DNA of 64,000 bases from UBA5859 sp041940025 (GCA_041940025.1 JBGTSY010000001.1:1-64000); one strand, 5' to 3'. Counted from the stretch's first letter, positions 25,703-35,949 are shown. Notes: generated from the letters alone by a model not told the origin. Numbers and translations: made by a program.

Positions 25703-28384
25703 ATGTCTGACGCATATCCAGATCTCTTCGGCGCCCGCCGTAGTTTAGAAACCAAAGCTGGCAAAATTGATTACTTCGCACTGCCCAAATTGACTGAAGC
25801 GGGCATCGGTCACCTCGAAAAGTTGCCCTATTCTATTAAAGTGCTATTGGAATCCGTACTGCGAAATGTGGACGATTATGTAGTCAATCAAGACGACGTC
25901 ACCAACCTAGCCGCTTGGAATGCCGCCAATCCGGCAAATACAGAGCTTCCCTTTAGCCCTGCACGGGTTGTATTACAGGATTTCACCGGCGTACCTGCGG
26001 TGGTGGACCTCGCTGCACTACGCGCCTCTTGCGCCGCCTTGGGAGGCGATGCCGGCAAAATTAATCCACTGGTGCCCTGTGATCTGGTCATTGACCACTC
26101 AGTGATGGTAGATCATTTTGCCAGCGATGATGCGGTGGACTTAAATGCAAAAGTGGAATTCCAACGCAATAAAGAGCGTTACGCCTTTTTGAAATGGGGA
26201 CAAAGCGCCTTTGACAATTTCAGCGTGGTCCCGCCTGACATGGGCATCGTACACCAGATCAACCTGGAATACCTGGCAAAAGGCGTCCTTACCCGAAATG
26301 GCATTGCTGTCCCCGATTCCTTAGTGGGTACCGACAGTCACACCACGATGATCAACGGTCTAGGCGTCGTGGGTTGGGGTGTAGGCGGCATCGAAGCAGA
26401 AGCGGTAATGCTGGGCCAACCAATTTATATGTTAACGCCAAAAGTAGTGGGCTTCCGGCTCACTGGAGAATTGACTGAAGGCGTCACCGCCACAGACTTA
26501 GTACTCACGGTCACGCAAATGCTACGGGAAGTAGGCGTCGTGGGACAGTTCGTCGAATTTTTTGGCAGTGGCGTCAGCCAACTGAGCTTACCCAACCGCG
26601 CCACTTTGGCGAACATGGCACCAGAGTATGGTGCCACCATGGGCTTCTTCCCCATCGACAATGCCACCCTGGACTATCTGCGCCTGAGTGGCCGTGACGA
26701 AGAAACTATCGATCTAGTAGAACGCTACTGCAAAACCCAAGGTCTGTGGCGCCAAGAAAATGTAGATCCCGAATATACAAAGGTCATCGAACTCGATATT
26801 AGTACGGTGCAACCTTCACTGGCGGGACCAAAACGACCTCAAGATCGTGTGTTGCTCTCTGAAATGAAGCCCAAATGGCACCAGGCATTGCAGGATCTTG
26901 CGAGCAGAGACGCCGATAAACCTGCCAGCAGCCCCGCTATCTTAGCTGGAAATAGTGAAGACATTAAAGATGGCGCCGTGGTGGTCGCCGCGATCACCAG
27001 TTGTACCAATACTAGTAATCCGAGCGTCTTAATTGCCGCCGGTTTGTTGGCCCAAAATGCTCAGGCGAAGGGCCTGAAGGTGAAACCTTGGGTAAAAACT
27101 TCCTTAGCTCCTGGTAGCCGGGTAGTAACCGAATACCTAGATGCCGCCAACCTCACCGGAGCACTAGAATCTCTCGGTTTCCACACAGTGGGTTATGGTT
27201 GCACCACCTGTATTGGTAACTCAGGTCCGCTACCTGAGCCAGTGGCCAACGCTATAAAAGAAAGCAATTTGGTCGCCTGTTCAGTGCTCAGTGGAAATCG
27301 CAATTTTGAAGGTCGCATCAGTCCGCTGGTGCGTGCCAACTACCTCGCCAGCCCACCGCTGGTGGTGGCCTACGCCATCGCCGGTACCGTGAATATTCAA
27401 TTGGATAAAGATCCCCTGGCCACAGATGCAGATGGAAAACCGGTCTATCTAAAAGATATTTGGCCCAGCAACGATGACGTGGAGAAGATCCTCAGTCAAT
27501 GCGTGACCCCGGATCAGTTCCGCGCCAAATACTCCGATGTGGCCGAGGGCAGCAGCGACTGGCAGGCGATTGAAACGTCTGGTGGCGATCTCTACGAATG
27601 GGATGAGAACTCAACTTATGTGCAACATGCACCCTTCTTCCAAAATCTCAGCCTGGAACCGGGAGAAATCCAACCGATTTCCGGCGCACGCACTTTGGCG
27701 CTATTGGGAGACAGTGTCACGACCGATCATATTAGTCCTGCGGGCAACATCCCAGCCGATGGCCCAGCCGGCAAATATCTCATCTCCAAGGGTGTCGATC
27801 CGGTAGATTTCAACAGCTTCGGATCACGAAGAGGGAATCATGAGGTGATGATGCGAGGCACCTTCGCCAACATCCGCATCAAAAACCAATTGCTCCCAGG
27901 GACAGAAGGGGGCATCACCAGGTACCTGCCAAATAACGAACAGATGAGCATTTACGATGCCGCCATGCGCTATCAACAGGATGGCACACCGCTAGTGGTA
28001 TTGGCTGGCGTAGAATACGGCACCGGCTCTTCCCGCGATTGGGCCGCTAAAGGAACCTACCTACTAGGTGTGCGTGCAGTCATCGCGCAGAGCTTTGAGC
28101 GCATCCATCGCTCCAATTTAGTCGGCATGGGCGTCTTACCCTTGCAGTTTAAAGAGGGTGAGTCCGCAGCTAGCCTGGGACTGAGTGGTGAGGAAACTTT
28201 TGATATCAACATCGATAAAGATCTCAAACCACAACAGGACGTCACTGTGATTGCGAAGGATGGTTCAGGCAAAGAGACTCAATTCACCGCCATCTGTCGT
28301 ATTGATACACCGGTGGAGATAGAGTACTACCAAAACGGCGGTATTCTGCAAACAGTGCTACGCAAAATCATCAAAGAGAGTTAA
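25703..28384 (+). CDS. acnA: Aconitate hydratase A
   Basis: [4Fe-4S] enzyme that interconverts citrate and isocitrate in the TCA cycle. 893 aa, full AcnA/IRP1-type length. Cluster cysteines are visible in SCTNTSNPSV and in GCTTCIGNSGPLP; the swivel domain contains GTGSSRDWAAKG. AGGA lies ~10 nt before the ATG. Divergent from the gcv operon. Followed by a strong GC-rich hairpin. Confidence 0.97.
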   Translation: MSDAYPDLFGARRSLETKAGKIDYFALPKLTEAGIGHLEKLPYSIKVLLESVLRNVDDYVVNQDDVTNLAAWNAANPANTELPFSPARVVLQDFTGVPAVVDLAALRASCAALGGDAGKINPLVPCDLVIDHSVMVDHFASDDAVDLNAKVEFQRNKERYAFLKWGQSAFDNFSVVPPDMGIVHQINLEYLAKGVLTRNGIAVPDSLVGTDSHTTMINGLGVVGWGVGGIEAEAVMLGQPIYMLTPKVVGFRLTGELTEGVTATDLVLTVTQMLREVGVVGQFVEFFGSGVSQLSLPNRATLANMAPEYGATMGFFPIDNATLDYLRLSGRDEETIDLVERYCKTQGLWRQENVDPEYTKVIELDISTVQPSLAGPKRPQDRVLLSEMKPKWHQALQDLASRDADKPASSPAILAGNSEDIKDGAVVVAAITSCTNTSNPSVLIAAGLLAQNAQAKGLKVKPWVKTSLAPGSRVVTEYLDAANLTGALESLGFHTVGYGCTTCIGNSGPLPEPVANAIKESNLVACSVLSGNRNFEGRISPLVRANYLASPPLVVAYAIAGTVNIQLDKDPLATDADGKPVYLKDIWPSNDDVEKILSQCVTPDQFRAKYSDVAEGSSDWQAIETSGGDLYEWDENSTYVQHAPFFQNLSLEPGEIQPISGARTLALLGDSVTTDHISPAGNIPADGPAGKYLISKGVDPVDFNSFGSRRGNHEVMMRGTFANIRIKNQLLPGTEGGITRYLPNNEQMSIYDAAMRYQQDGTPLVVLAGVEYGTGSSRDWAAKGTYLLGVRAVIAQSFERIHRSNLVGMGVLPLQFKEGESAASLGLSGEETFDINIDKDLKPQQDVTVIAKDGSGKETQFTAICRIDTPVEIEYYQNGGILQTVLRKIIKES

Positions 28385-28390
28385 CCGGAT

Positions 28391-28422
28391 TGGGTGTCCC
28401 TCTTGGCGGAGAGGGACACCCA
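28391..28422. terminator. GC-rich 13-bp hairpin after acnA, no T-run
   Basis: TGGGTGTCCCTCT and AGAGGGACACCCA form a perfect 13-bp stem with a 6-nt loop (tggcgg), starting 6 nt after the acnA stop. The T-run of a canonical terminator is missing, so it may be an mRNA 3'-end stabiliser or a REP-like element. Confidence 0.55.
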
Positions 28423-28636
28423 CCCTACCAGCGCAAAATCTTCCTCGTCAAAATTTAAAGTGTTTCCGCCTATCTCTGGCCATACCCCGTCCATCACACT
28501 CTGTCTGCTAACAGATAAATGGTAGCTTTCGCACCTAAAGATAGCGCCATTCCGACCGTTAAATTTTTCACTGCAGTTTGCAGCTTACCTTCCGGGGTGA
28601 CCGAATAAATTAAAAATTTAAAAGGACGAATTACCT

Positions 28637-30382
28637 TTGCTTTACGGACGTAAGACGTTTAAAACCTTACTGATAGATCCGAGCTTTGTCGAAGTCAAAA
28701 AAATAAATAGATCGCTAAACTCTCATCTACCGGTGGATTTTCAGATTATCCACAGCACAAATTTGCCTCAACATGGGTATGCAGAACAAAACGGAAGCGT
28801 CGATCTGTTTTTGGTGGATTTTGATGTATTGCAACAGGATGCCCGCTGGTGGCTCTGTTTCCGTCGGGAGTTGGGACAGATCCCCATTCTCGCCTTAGCG
28901 GATAGTAACGATCCCTCCATCCAGGAAGATTTGTATCAACACCCCAATTTGGTATTTAAAGATTTCTATACCGGTGCCCTGTTGGGGGAAAAAATCCAAC
29001 ACACGATTAAAAACTGGAAACTGCGTCAACGGCTACGCGCCGCAGAGGTAAGGGAGACTTACCTAAATACCAGAGATCCCCTAACCGGGTTAGCAAATCA
29101 ATCTCTATTTCAACAGCTTGTCACCGAATCACTCCATAAGTGTGAAATCAATAAGCTACAGCTTGCGGTGCTGGTACTCGATATTGATGGTTTTAAAACC
29201 CTGAATAACTCCCTCGGATTTGAAACTGGCGACCAACTGTTACGGCAAGTGGCGAACAGAATCAAAAACGCGGTGCGGGAGACAGATCCGCTGGCACGTT
29301 TAGGGGGAGACGATTTTGCGCTCTGTCTCAGCGGGATGGATAAGGTACACAATGTTGCCCAGGTGGCAGACTCTCTATTGAGCACCGTTGCCCAAGGAAT
29401 TGAAATCGAAAATATGGAGTACTTTGTTAGTTCCAGTATTGGTATTGCGCTCTATCCTGAAGATGGTGACGATGCCCGAACCCTGATTAGCCATGCAGGC
29501 ACCGCTATGCAGAATGCACGATCACAGGGACGCAACATGTACGATTTTTACACAGTGCAGATGCACCACGACGTCAAAGCACGCCTGGCCATGGAGGCAG
29601 ATATCCGCCGTGCTATCGAGGAAAACCAGTTTCGCATCCATTATCAGCCACAGATCAACACTGAAACAGGAGAGGTGGTAGCAGTGGAAGCCTTGGTGCG
29701 CTGGCAACATCCACACCTGGGCCTAATATCGCCGCAGGACTTTATCCCTCTATCAGAGGATACAGGATTAATTCTGCGGCTGGGCGAATGGATACTTCGA
29801 GAGGCTTGTCTGCAAAACAGCAAATGGCAGGCAGCGGGTCTGCCCAAATTTCTTATCGCTGTGAATTTGTCCGCGCTTCAGTTTGAGCAACACAATTTTG
29901 TTGAGATCGTCATGCAGATTTTGTCTGACACCCAGTTGGATCCAGAGTGGCTAGAGCTGGAACTCACTGAAGGCACGCTGATGTCCAATACTCCTAACAG
30001 TATTGATAAATTACATCAATTAAAGGCGATGGGGATCCGCATCTCTATCGACGATTTCGGCACCGGATACTCGTCTCTTTCCCAACTCAAGCAATTGCCA
30101 ATCGATGTGTTGAAAGTCGATCAGTCTTTTGTGCGGGACGTGGTGGAAAACAGCAGCGATGCTGCCATCATCACCGCCATTGTGGCAATGGCCAAAAGCC
30201 TTTCATTAGGTGTCATTGCAGAGGGCATCGAAACATCGGCGCAGCAGCAGTTCCTGAAAAATTTGGACTGCCACTGCATGCAAGGGTTTTTCTTTGAAAA
30301 ACCGCAAACCGCGGAAAACCTAATGCCCTGTCTCGCCCCTGGCTATTTCAAAAACGAACGGGCAACAGTACAACTTGTTTAA
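28637..30382 (+). CDS. Response-regulator-like GGDEF-EAL protein (cyclic-di-GMP turnover)
   Basis: 581 aa. N-terminal degenerate receiver-like domain (~8-125) with candidate acidic residues D61/D63 (LFLVDFD) but without the usual N-terminal Asp pair. GGDEF domain: active loop GGDDF at 223-227 with an RETD inhibitory-site motif at 214-217. EAL domain: EAL at 351-353, plus DDFGTGYSSL and KVDQSFV, so the phosphodiesterase residues look intact. Potentially bifunctional. TTG start at 28637 with AAAGGA upstream. It stands alone; with an exopolysaccharide locus 10 kb away, a role in biofilm control is plausible but inferred. Confidence 0.93.
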   Translation: MLYGRKTFKTLLIDPSFVEVKKINRSLNSHLPVDFQIIHSTNLPQHGYAEQNGSVDLFLVDFDVLQQDARWWLCFRRELGQIPILALADSNDPSIQEDLYQHPNLVFKDFYTGALLGEKIQHTIKNWKLRQRLRAAEVRETYLNTRDPLTGLANQSLFQQLVTESLHKCEINKLQLAVLVLDIDGFKTLNNSLGFETGDQLLRQVANRIKNAVRETDPLARLGGDDFALCLSGMDKVHNVAQVADSLLSTVAQGIEIENMEYFVSSSIGIALYPEDGDDARTLISHAGTAMQNARSQGRNMYDFYTVQMHHDVKARLAMEADIRRAIEENQFRIHYQPQINTETGEVVAVEALVRWQHPHLGLISPQDFIPLSEDTGLILRLGEWILREACLQNSKWQAAGLPKFLIAVNLSALQFEQHNFVEIVMQILSDTQLDPEWLELELTEGTLMSNTPNSIDKLHQLKAMGIRISIDDFGTGYSSLSQLKQLPIDVLKVDQSFVRDVVENSSDAAIITAIVAMAKSLSLGVIAEGIETSAQQQFLKNLDCHCMQGFFFEKPQTAENLMPCLAPGYFKNERATVQLV

Positions 30383-30446
30383 GTAGTCTACGGAACAAAA
30401 TCGAAACAGGTCTTTGCTGAATACCTCGGTGGGTCCAGGAACTGTG

Positions 30447-31658
30447 TTATCCGATGCGCATCAATTCAGGCAGCTCTGCCAAAGCACCCTCTGCGCGATG
30501 CATAAACAGGTGTTTTAGCGGTTGCATGCGATCGGTCAGGTTAAGGCCCAGATTACGCACCGCCTTCACCGATTGACCAGGATGACCGAATAGACGTTTA
30601 AACCCTTCCATCGCCGCCATAGTGGCCAAATTATCCCCTTTACGCCAACGTTCATAGGCACGCAATGTCGCCAGTGCGCCAATGCCGCGATGACGCTGTA
30701 TCGCTGAAGTGATCACTTGTGCCAACGCAGCTGCATCCTTTAAGCCGAGATTTAATCCCTGACCTGCCAAGGGGTGAATGGTATGAGCCGCGTCACCTAT
30801 TAGCGCCAATCCTGGCAACACATACTGTTTACTATGGCGTAAATTTAAAGGAAAACTCGCCACTGATGAAATGGGGGACACCTTCCCCAATTCTATGCCC
30901 ATGATTTCGGTCAGTTTTTCAGAGAATGCTTCAGGCGACATGGCCACCATCTGACGGGCTTCGTCTTCAGTGTGGCTCCAGACAATAGAGCAGATGTTGG
31001 CTTCCCCCAGAGGCAGGAAAGCTAAGGGGCCAGTGGGCAAAAACGCTTGGCGCGCCACCTGCTGATGCTCTTTTTCACTCTGCACCACAGCTACCACAGC
31101 CCTCTGTTCGTATGACCAACCAACTGATTCAATTGAAGTTTGCTGTCGAACCCATGAATTCGCCCCATCGGCCCCTACTATCAAATCAGCGCACAGCACA
31201 CTGTTATCCTGCAAGGTTAAACGCACCCGATTATCGAGCAACTCTAATGATTGCGCCAACGCCGGGCAAAACCAGCGGATAGTGTCCCTGCTCTCCAATT
31301 GATTCGCCAACGCCGCTTGAATGGCCTTGTTCTCAACAATGCTACCCAAATGGGGTTCGGCAATGCTGGCGGCACTGAATTTTATTGCACCTGTCGCCCT
31401 GTGCTCCCAAACGTGCATGGCATCAAAATGACCACAGCGCTCTGTTGCCAAGCAGCCCGCAGCACCGAGATTTTCCAATAAACGCTCTGAGCTTCGGTTC
31501 AAGGCGGAGATCCGTAACTCATAGGGAGTAGCCAACTGATAATCCTGTGGGCTCGCCTCCACAATGGCTATCTGCAACTCACTCTCAGCTAATGCATTGG
31601 CTAGAGTCAATCCCACCATGCCACCGCCCACGATGATGAGATCAAAATCCTTGCTCAT
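30447..31658 (-). CDS. ubiI: FAD-dependent ubiquinone-biosynthesis hydroxylase (UbiI/VisC-like)
   Basis: 403-aa class A flavin monooxygenase. GGGMVG near the N terminus binds FAD, a DGANSWVRQ motif lies midway, and GDAAHTIHPLAGQGLNLGLKDA is the second FAD motif. Overlaps the ubiH stop/start by 4 nt. In E. coli the corresponding gene (visC/ubiI) performs C5 hydroxylation. Because coq7 is present elsewhere in the window for C6, I assign C5 here; a broader-specificity UbiL/UbiM-like activity is possible. Confidence 0.88.
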   Translation of the reverse strand: MSKDFDLIIVGGGMVGLTLANALAESELQIAIVEASPQDYQLATPYELRISALNRSSERLLENLGAAGCLATERCGHFDAMHVWEHRATGAIKFSAASIAEPHLGSIVENKAIQAALANQLESRDTIRWFCPALAQSLELLDNRVRLTLQDNSVLCADLIVGADGANSWVRQQTSIESVGWSYEQRAVVAVVQSEKEHQQVARQAFLPTGPLAFLPLGEANICSIVWSHTEDEARQMVAMSPEAFSEKLTEIMGIELGKVSPISSVASFPLNLRHSKQYVLPGLALIGDAAHTIHPLAGQGLNLGLKDAAALAQVITSAIQRHRGIGALATLRAYERWRKGDNLATMAAMEGFKRLFGHPGQSVKAVRNLGLNLTDRMQPLKHLFMHRAEGALAELPELMRIG

Positions 31659-32878
31659 GTTAACGCCACCCCTCTCAATAACTTCGGTAACTCACCTGCC
31701 TGACCCATTGCATGACGGGCAAACAGGCGTTTAATCGGCGGCATGAGATCGAACGCCTGGATGCCCAAGCCGCGACTATTTGCCAAGAGGCCGAAATCGG
31801 TGATAAAAATCTTCGCCAAACTATCTGTAAGCGCCACTATTTTGCGTTGATCTGGCTGGCGCAAGGCGACATATTTGCGAAGCATTGCCTCACTGCCTAA
31901 GAAACCTTCATTGTGCTGCGTCGATTGCTGAATTAATTCAGCCAGACAAGCCACATCCCTTACTCCCAGATTAAATCCTTGCCCTGCCACCGGATGCAGA
32001 CTATTGGCCGCATTGCCTATAAAAAGCGTTCGAGGACGCCTCAACTCAGAGCTGCGCACCAGTCGTAGCGGATAACTCACCCGCTTGCCAATTTGCGTGA
32101 ATTCACCTAGTCGGTATCCGAAAATCTTTTGTAATTCAGATAGAAAGATTTGCTCTGGTAATTGCATGCACTCTTCTGCCACTGCTGCGTCGATCGTCCA
32201 CACCACCGCGGTCCGTTGCTGACTCATGGGTAACAGCGCCAGCGGCCCATCTGCGGTAAATCGCTCAAAGGCACAATTCTGGTGCGGCTCTGAGGTGGCA
32301 ATATTGGTAACCAACGCACGTTGACCATAATCATGAATAGTTTCACCCACCTGCAACATCTGTCGCACTGATGAAGATGCGCCATCAGCAGCGACTAACA
32401 GACGGCTCACTAATTTTTTACCATCTGCCAATCGAATCTCTGCGGCATCTTCGGTGACTTCGATGTCGGTCACTTTTGCCGGACAGATAAAGGTCAGATT
32501 ATCGATCTGAGGTAGACGCTGAATCAATATTTGCCCCAATTTTCGGGTCACCACCACATGCCCTAAGGCATCCACCCCCTCTTCTGCTGCACTCAAATGT
32601 GCCTTACCAAAACGCCCCTGCTCAGATACCAGGATACTGTCTATAGGATTGATTACTTCGGATAGATCAGACCAAATTTGAATCGCTTCGAACACACGAC
32701 GAGTACCGCGGCCCAAGGCGATTGCCCGATCATCGAAACTGGGTTGCGCATCGCTGTCATAAGTCACGGCTTCCAGCAAGGCGATACGCAGCGGCAAATG
32801 TTCTAGCGCCAATGCCAAGGTGGCACCTATTAAGCCTCCACCGACAATAATCAGATCGAATTCGCTTGTATCAGACAT
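31655..32878 (-). CDS. ubiH: 2-octaprenyl-6-methoxyphenyl hydroxylase (C1 hydroxylase)
   Basis: 407-aa paralog of the downstream gene. It has GGGLIGATLALAL for FAD and the GNAANSLHPVAGQGFNLG motif. The GN in place of GD is also how I recall E. coli UbiH, supporting this assignment over UbiI. It overlaps pepP by 8 nt and ubiI by 4 nt, so pepP-ubiH-ubiI is a tight operon as in E. coli. Confidence 0.92.
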   Translation of the reverse strand: MSDTSEFDLIIVGGGLIGATLALALEHLPLRIALLEAVTYDSDAQPSFDDRAIALGRGTRRVFEAIQIWSDLSEVINPIDSILVSEQGRFGKAHLSAAEEGVDALGHVVVTRKLGQILIQRLPQIDNLTFICPAKVTDIEVTEDAAEIRLADGKKLVSRLLVAADGASSSVRQMLQVGETIHDYGQRALVTNIATSEPHQNCAFERFTADGPLALLPMSQQRTAVVWTIDAAVAEECMQLPEQIFLSELQKIFGYRLGEFTQIGKRVSYPLRLVRSSELRRPRTLFIGNAANSLHPVAGQGFNLGVRDVACLAELIQQSTQHNEGFLGSEAMLRKYVALRQPDQRKIVALTDSLAKIFITDFGLLANSRGLGIQAFDLMPPIKRLFARHAMGQAGELPKLLRGVALT

Positions 32879-34193
32879 ATTCCCAGGCAGCCGCCATCAG
32901 TTTTTCAATCTCCTTCACGCTCTTTGGGGCATCCTTGGAGAGCACGTCATTACCAGTCCTTGTCACCAGCACATCATCTTCAATGCGCACACCGATACCC
33001 CACCATTTTTTTGCCACCCCTTTGGAGCCAGACGGGATATAGATCCCCGGCTCTACAGTGAGCACCATGCCCGGCTCTAACACACGCCAATGCTTGTCTA
33101 CTTTGTAGTCCCCAACGTCGTGTACATCCATGCCAAGCCAATGGCCAGTGCGATGCATAAAAAATCGTTTGTAACTCTCCTCCCGCAACGCCTTGGTGAG
33201 TGAGGATTTAATAATCCCCAAATCTATCAATCCCTTGGTAATGGTACGCAGCGCCGCGTTATGGGGGTGATTCCAGTGATTGCCTGGTTTCACCTGGCGA
33301 ATAGCCGCCAATTGCGCCTTCAGCACGATTTCATAAATCGCTTTTTGTGCGGCTGTAAAGGTGCCATTCACAGGAAAAGTTCTGGTGATGTCAGAAGCAT
33401 AGTTATCCAACTCACATCCGGCGTCAATGAGAACTAAATCCCCGTCTTTTAGCGGCATGGAATTATCTGTGTAGTGCAGAATACACGCATTTTCGCCGCC
33501 GCCCACAATGGGCGTATAAGCCGATGCTTGAGCGCCCCTGACTCTAAATTCGTAGAGAATTTCCGCTTCCAGATGCGCTTCTGAGATCCCAGGCTGACAC
33601 ACCTCCATGGCGCGAATGTGGGCCTGGGCGGAAATCTTAGCCGCACGACGCATTTTGCTGATCTCGCTGGGGCTCTTATACAAACGTAAATCGTGAGTGA
33701 AGGGCTCTAGGGCGATTAACTCAGCAGGCGCGTGTACCCCGGTGCGCACACGCTCTTTGATGGTGTTGAGCCACTCTAACAGTTGGTGGTCGAAATCCGC
33801 TGATTTGCCCATGGTGTAATAAATTCGTTCTTTGTCTTCCAACAAACCGGGTAAAATGTCACCTAGATCTGCAATTGGAAATGCGTCATCCAACAGAAAC
33901 GTCTCTACCGCACCCTCTTGACCCGCTCGTGGCCCAATCCACTGTTCCATTTCAGCATCCCGTTCACGACAAAACAGAATAGATTGAGCATGACGACGGC
34001 CTGGAATTAACACTAAAACCGCTTCTGGCTCATCAAAGCCGGTGAGATAATAGAAATCACTATCTTGACGAAATGGATATTCTGCATCACGATTACGTAT
34101 CTGGATCTGTGCAGATGGCAAGATGGCTACTGAATCAGAACCCATCATGCGCATTAATCGTTTCCGCCTTTTAACGAACTCTTGCACATTCAT
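32871..34193 (-). CDS. pepP: Xaa-Pro aminopeptidase
   Basis: M24 metallopeptidase that removes N-terminal residues before proline. 440 aa. The N-terminal creatinase-like domain contains YPFRQDSDFYYLTG; the C-terminal pita-bread domain shows the metal-ligand segments LIDAGCEL, YASDITRTFP, HRTGHWLGMDVHD, and TVEPGIY. First gene of pepP-ubiH-ubiI and divergent from the zapB-like/zapA unit. Confidence 0.96.
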   Translation of the reverse strand: MNVQEFVKRRKRLMRMMGSDSVAILPSAQIQIRNRDAEYPFRQDSDFYYLTGFDEPEAVLVLIPGRRHAQSILFCRERDAEMEQWIGPRAGQEGAVETFLLDDAFPIADLGDILPGLLEDKERIYYTMGKSADFDHQLLEWLNTIKERVRTGVHAPAELIALEPFTHDLRLYKSPSEISKMRRAAKISAQAHIRAMEVCQPGISEAHLEAEILYEFRVRGAQASAYTPIVGGGENACILHYTDNSMPLKDGDLVLIDAGCELDNYASDITRTFPVNGTFTAAQKAIYEIVLKAQLAAIRQVKPGNHWNHPHNAALRTITKGLIDLGIIKSSLTKALREESYKRFFMHRTGHWLGMDVHDVGDYKVDKHWRVLEPGMVLTVEPGIYIPSGSKGVAKKWWGIGVRIEDDVLVTRTGNDVLSKDAPKSVKEIEKLMAAAWEYV

Positions 34194-34297
34194 CTGATTT
34201 TTTCTCCGGCATATTGCTTAGTAAACCTAACTATGAGTATGCTACCATTGTGTGAATGATGCAGGTAAATCAAAATTCCTTCTAACAAATACTCAAG

Positions 34298-34540
34298 ATG
34301 CGATCCGCTATGAATAATTTAAAACTTGACACGGTATCGGATATAGAACACCTCGAAATACAGGTGGACGACTTACTGCGCTTCTGCAATCAGCTACAAG
34401 ACGAGAATCGTTCTTTACGAGAAAAACAAAAGATACTTGTTAACGAACGCGCCACGCTGATTGAAAAAAACGAGCGGGCAAGATTAAAAATAGATGCCAT
34501 GCTGACACGATTAAGATCCATGGAGCATGAACATGGCTAG
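34298..34540 (+). CDS. ZapB-like coiled-coil protein (TIGR02449-type)
   Basis: 80-aa, almost wholly coiled coil (heptads from ~10 to 75: LEIQVDDLLRFCNQLQDENRSLREKQ, listed in part). Small proteins of this kind precede zapA in many gammaproteobacteria and are thought to act in Z-ring assembly like ZapB. It overlaps zapA by 8-14 nt. The start could also be ATG 34310. Function is inferred from context. Confidence 0.82.
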   Translation: MRSAMNNLKLDTVSDIEHLEIQVDDLLRFCNQLQDENRSLREKQKILVNERATLIEKNERARLKIDAMLTRLRSMEHEHG

Positions 34541-34844
34541 TAGTCCTGCTGTTGTTAATTTTAGAATACTGGGTAAAGACTATCGAGTTAGTTGCGCGCC
34601 TGACGAAGAGTCGGAATTGTTAAAATCGGCTCGTTATCTAGACGAACGCATGCGCGAAATTCGTGATACCGGCAAAATTGTCGGCATGGATCGCATAGCC
34701 GTGATGGCCGCTCTGAATATTAGTCACGAATTCCTGCATCAGCACGATCAGCTTGGTGAACATGCAAATGTCTCTGAACGTATTCGTGCGCTGCAAAATA
34801 AAATTGACTTAGCATTAAATGGTGGGCGTCAACTAGAACTCTAG
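34533..34844 (+). CDS. zapA: Cell division protein ZapA
   Basis: FtsZ-binding protein that bundles protofilaments. ~103 aa. N-terminal FRILGKDYRVSC domain and a C-terminal coiled coil. I choose ATG 34533 because GGAG lies 7 nt upstream; ATG 34527 is only 1 nt from that GGAG. Directly followed by 6S RNA, as in E. coli. Confidence 0.93.
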   Translation: MASSPAVVNFRILGKDYRVSCAPDEESELLKSARYLDERMREIRDTGKIVGMDRIAVMAALNISHEFLHQHDQLGEHANVSERIRALQNKIDLALNGGRQLEL

Positions 34845-34847
34845 TCA

Positions 34848-35041
34848 CAGGTTCAGAGGTGGTGCCTGCGGTGACCGTTTGCTGACTGAGTACCCCTCGG
34901 GCCTTAAATTGTAATTAGGGGGCGGTCGTATGATGTTGTTGTGCAAGTCCGGAGTTGACCGGAAAGCCTGATACATCTGCCATGCTCCCACTTGAACCGA
35001 TTGGTTCAGGGGCTATAGTTGGCGACGACATCTCGGGTACC
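34848..35041 (+). ncRNA. ssrS: 6S RNA
   Basis: RNA-polymerase-binding regulator. The 3' half contains TTGAACC-gattGGTTCAGGGGCTATAG (given in parts), then GGCGACGACATCTCGG. This mirrors the E. coli 6S 3' side (UUGAACC...GGUUCAAGGGUUACAG...GGCGGCAUCUCGG). The 5' segment CAGAGGTGGTGCCTGCGG pairs with the 3' end (GAGGTG with CATCTC). Position between zapA and the 5-formyl-THF cyclo-ligase gene is the classical one. Ends are approximate. It is probably processed from a transcript shared with its neighbours. Confidence 0.93.
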
Positions 35042-35070
35042 ATCGCCATTTTGTTTCTCTGTGTTGCATA

Positions 35071-35655
35071 ATGAATCAAGACTCCGTAGCGTCTTTGCGT
35101 CAACAGATGCGGCAATCACGTCGACAGCTCACTCGTGACGCGCAAGCTCATGCCGCCCTCTCCCTTCGTCAACACTTTCTAAATGAACATCGTCTGCTTA
35201 AAGCAAATAGGGTGGGGGCATATTTTCCTGCCGATGGAGAAATTAATCCAATTCCTCTATTAAATCGATTACAACAGTTAGGTAAACAGATCTATTTGCC
35301 AAAGTTAGCCAGCTACCCAAAAAAAATGGTATTTCTACCCATGACTGGCGAATTCAAAGTGAATCAGTATGGGATTCTGGAGCCGGTTGCTGCCGCTCGG
35401 GAATTGAGATTTGCAACGGATCTCGATCTCATTCTGATGCCCTTAGTCGCTTTTGATGATCTTGGGAATCGTTTGGGCATGGGTGGCGGCTACTACGATC
35501 GAGCCTTGGCGAAATATCATCGATGTGGTTTTCTAAACCGTCCAAAATTAGTGGGATTGGCTCACTCGTTTCAACAAACGCAGCGCCTTAAATCTAATAA
35601 CTGGGATGTACCCATGCATGGGGTGATTACCGAACGGTCCCTAAGTTGGTTTTAA
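35071..35655 (+). CDS. 5-formyltetrahydrofolate cyclo-ligase
   Basis: Converts 5-formyl-THF to 5,10-methenyl-THF. 194 aa, standard length. Typical motifs: an N-terminal basic helix (LRQQMRQSRRQLT), VGAYFPADGEI, the LGMGGGYYDRAL nucleotide loop and the GLAHSFQQ segment. Gene order zapA-6S-this gene matches E. coli ygfA. Confidence 0.95.
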   Translation: MNQDSVASLRQQMRQSRRQLTRDAQAHAALSLRQHFLNEHRLLKANRVGAYFPADGEINPIPLLNRLQQLGKQIYLPKLASYPKKMVFLPMTGEFKVNQYGILEPVAAARELRFATDLDLILMPLVAFDDLGNRLGMGGGYYDRALAKYHRCGFLNRPKLVGLAHSFQQTQRLKSNNWDVPMHGVITERSLSWF

Positions 35656-35949
35656 TCCATGGTCTGGCCAATGCTCGTCGACTACCAAAGTTTTGACAGA
35701 CGACTAGGCATAGAGAGCGACTAGATCAACAGCAGCAAACAGAATACTGTAGTGGTTTTCATCCAAATAATTTTTGTTCCCGCAAAATAAGTTAGCGGAC
35801 AGATGTGCAAGCTGAGCCCGGTTAGTGAGTCATCCAAGTGAACTGGCCAGGCGGCTAAACACCCATGAGCGTCGTACTTGGGAATGACTAAACATCCGAC
35901 TAACTAACCTTTAATGAGATGTGATGCCTTAAAAAGAGTTCAATTCCGG

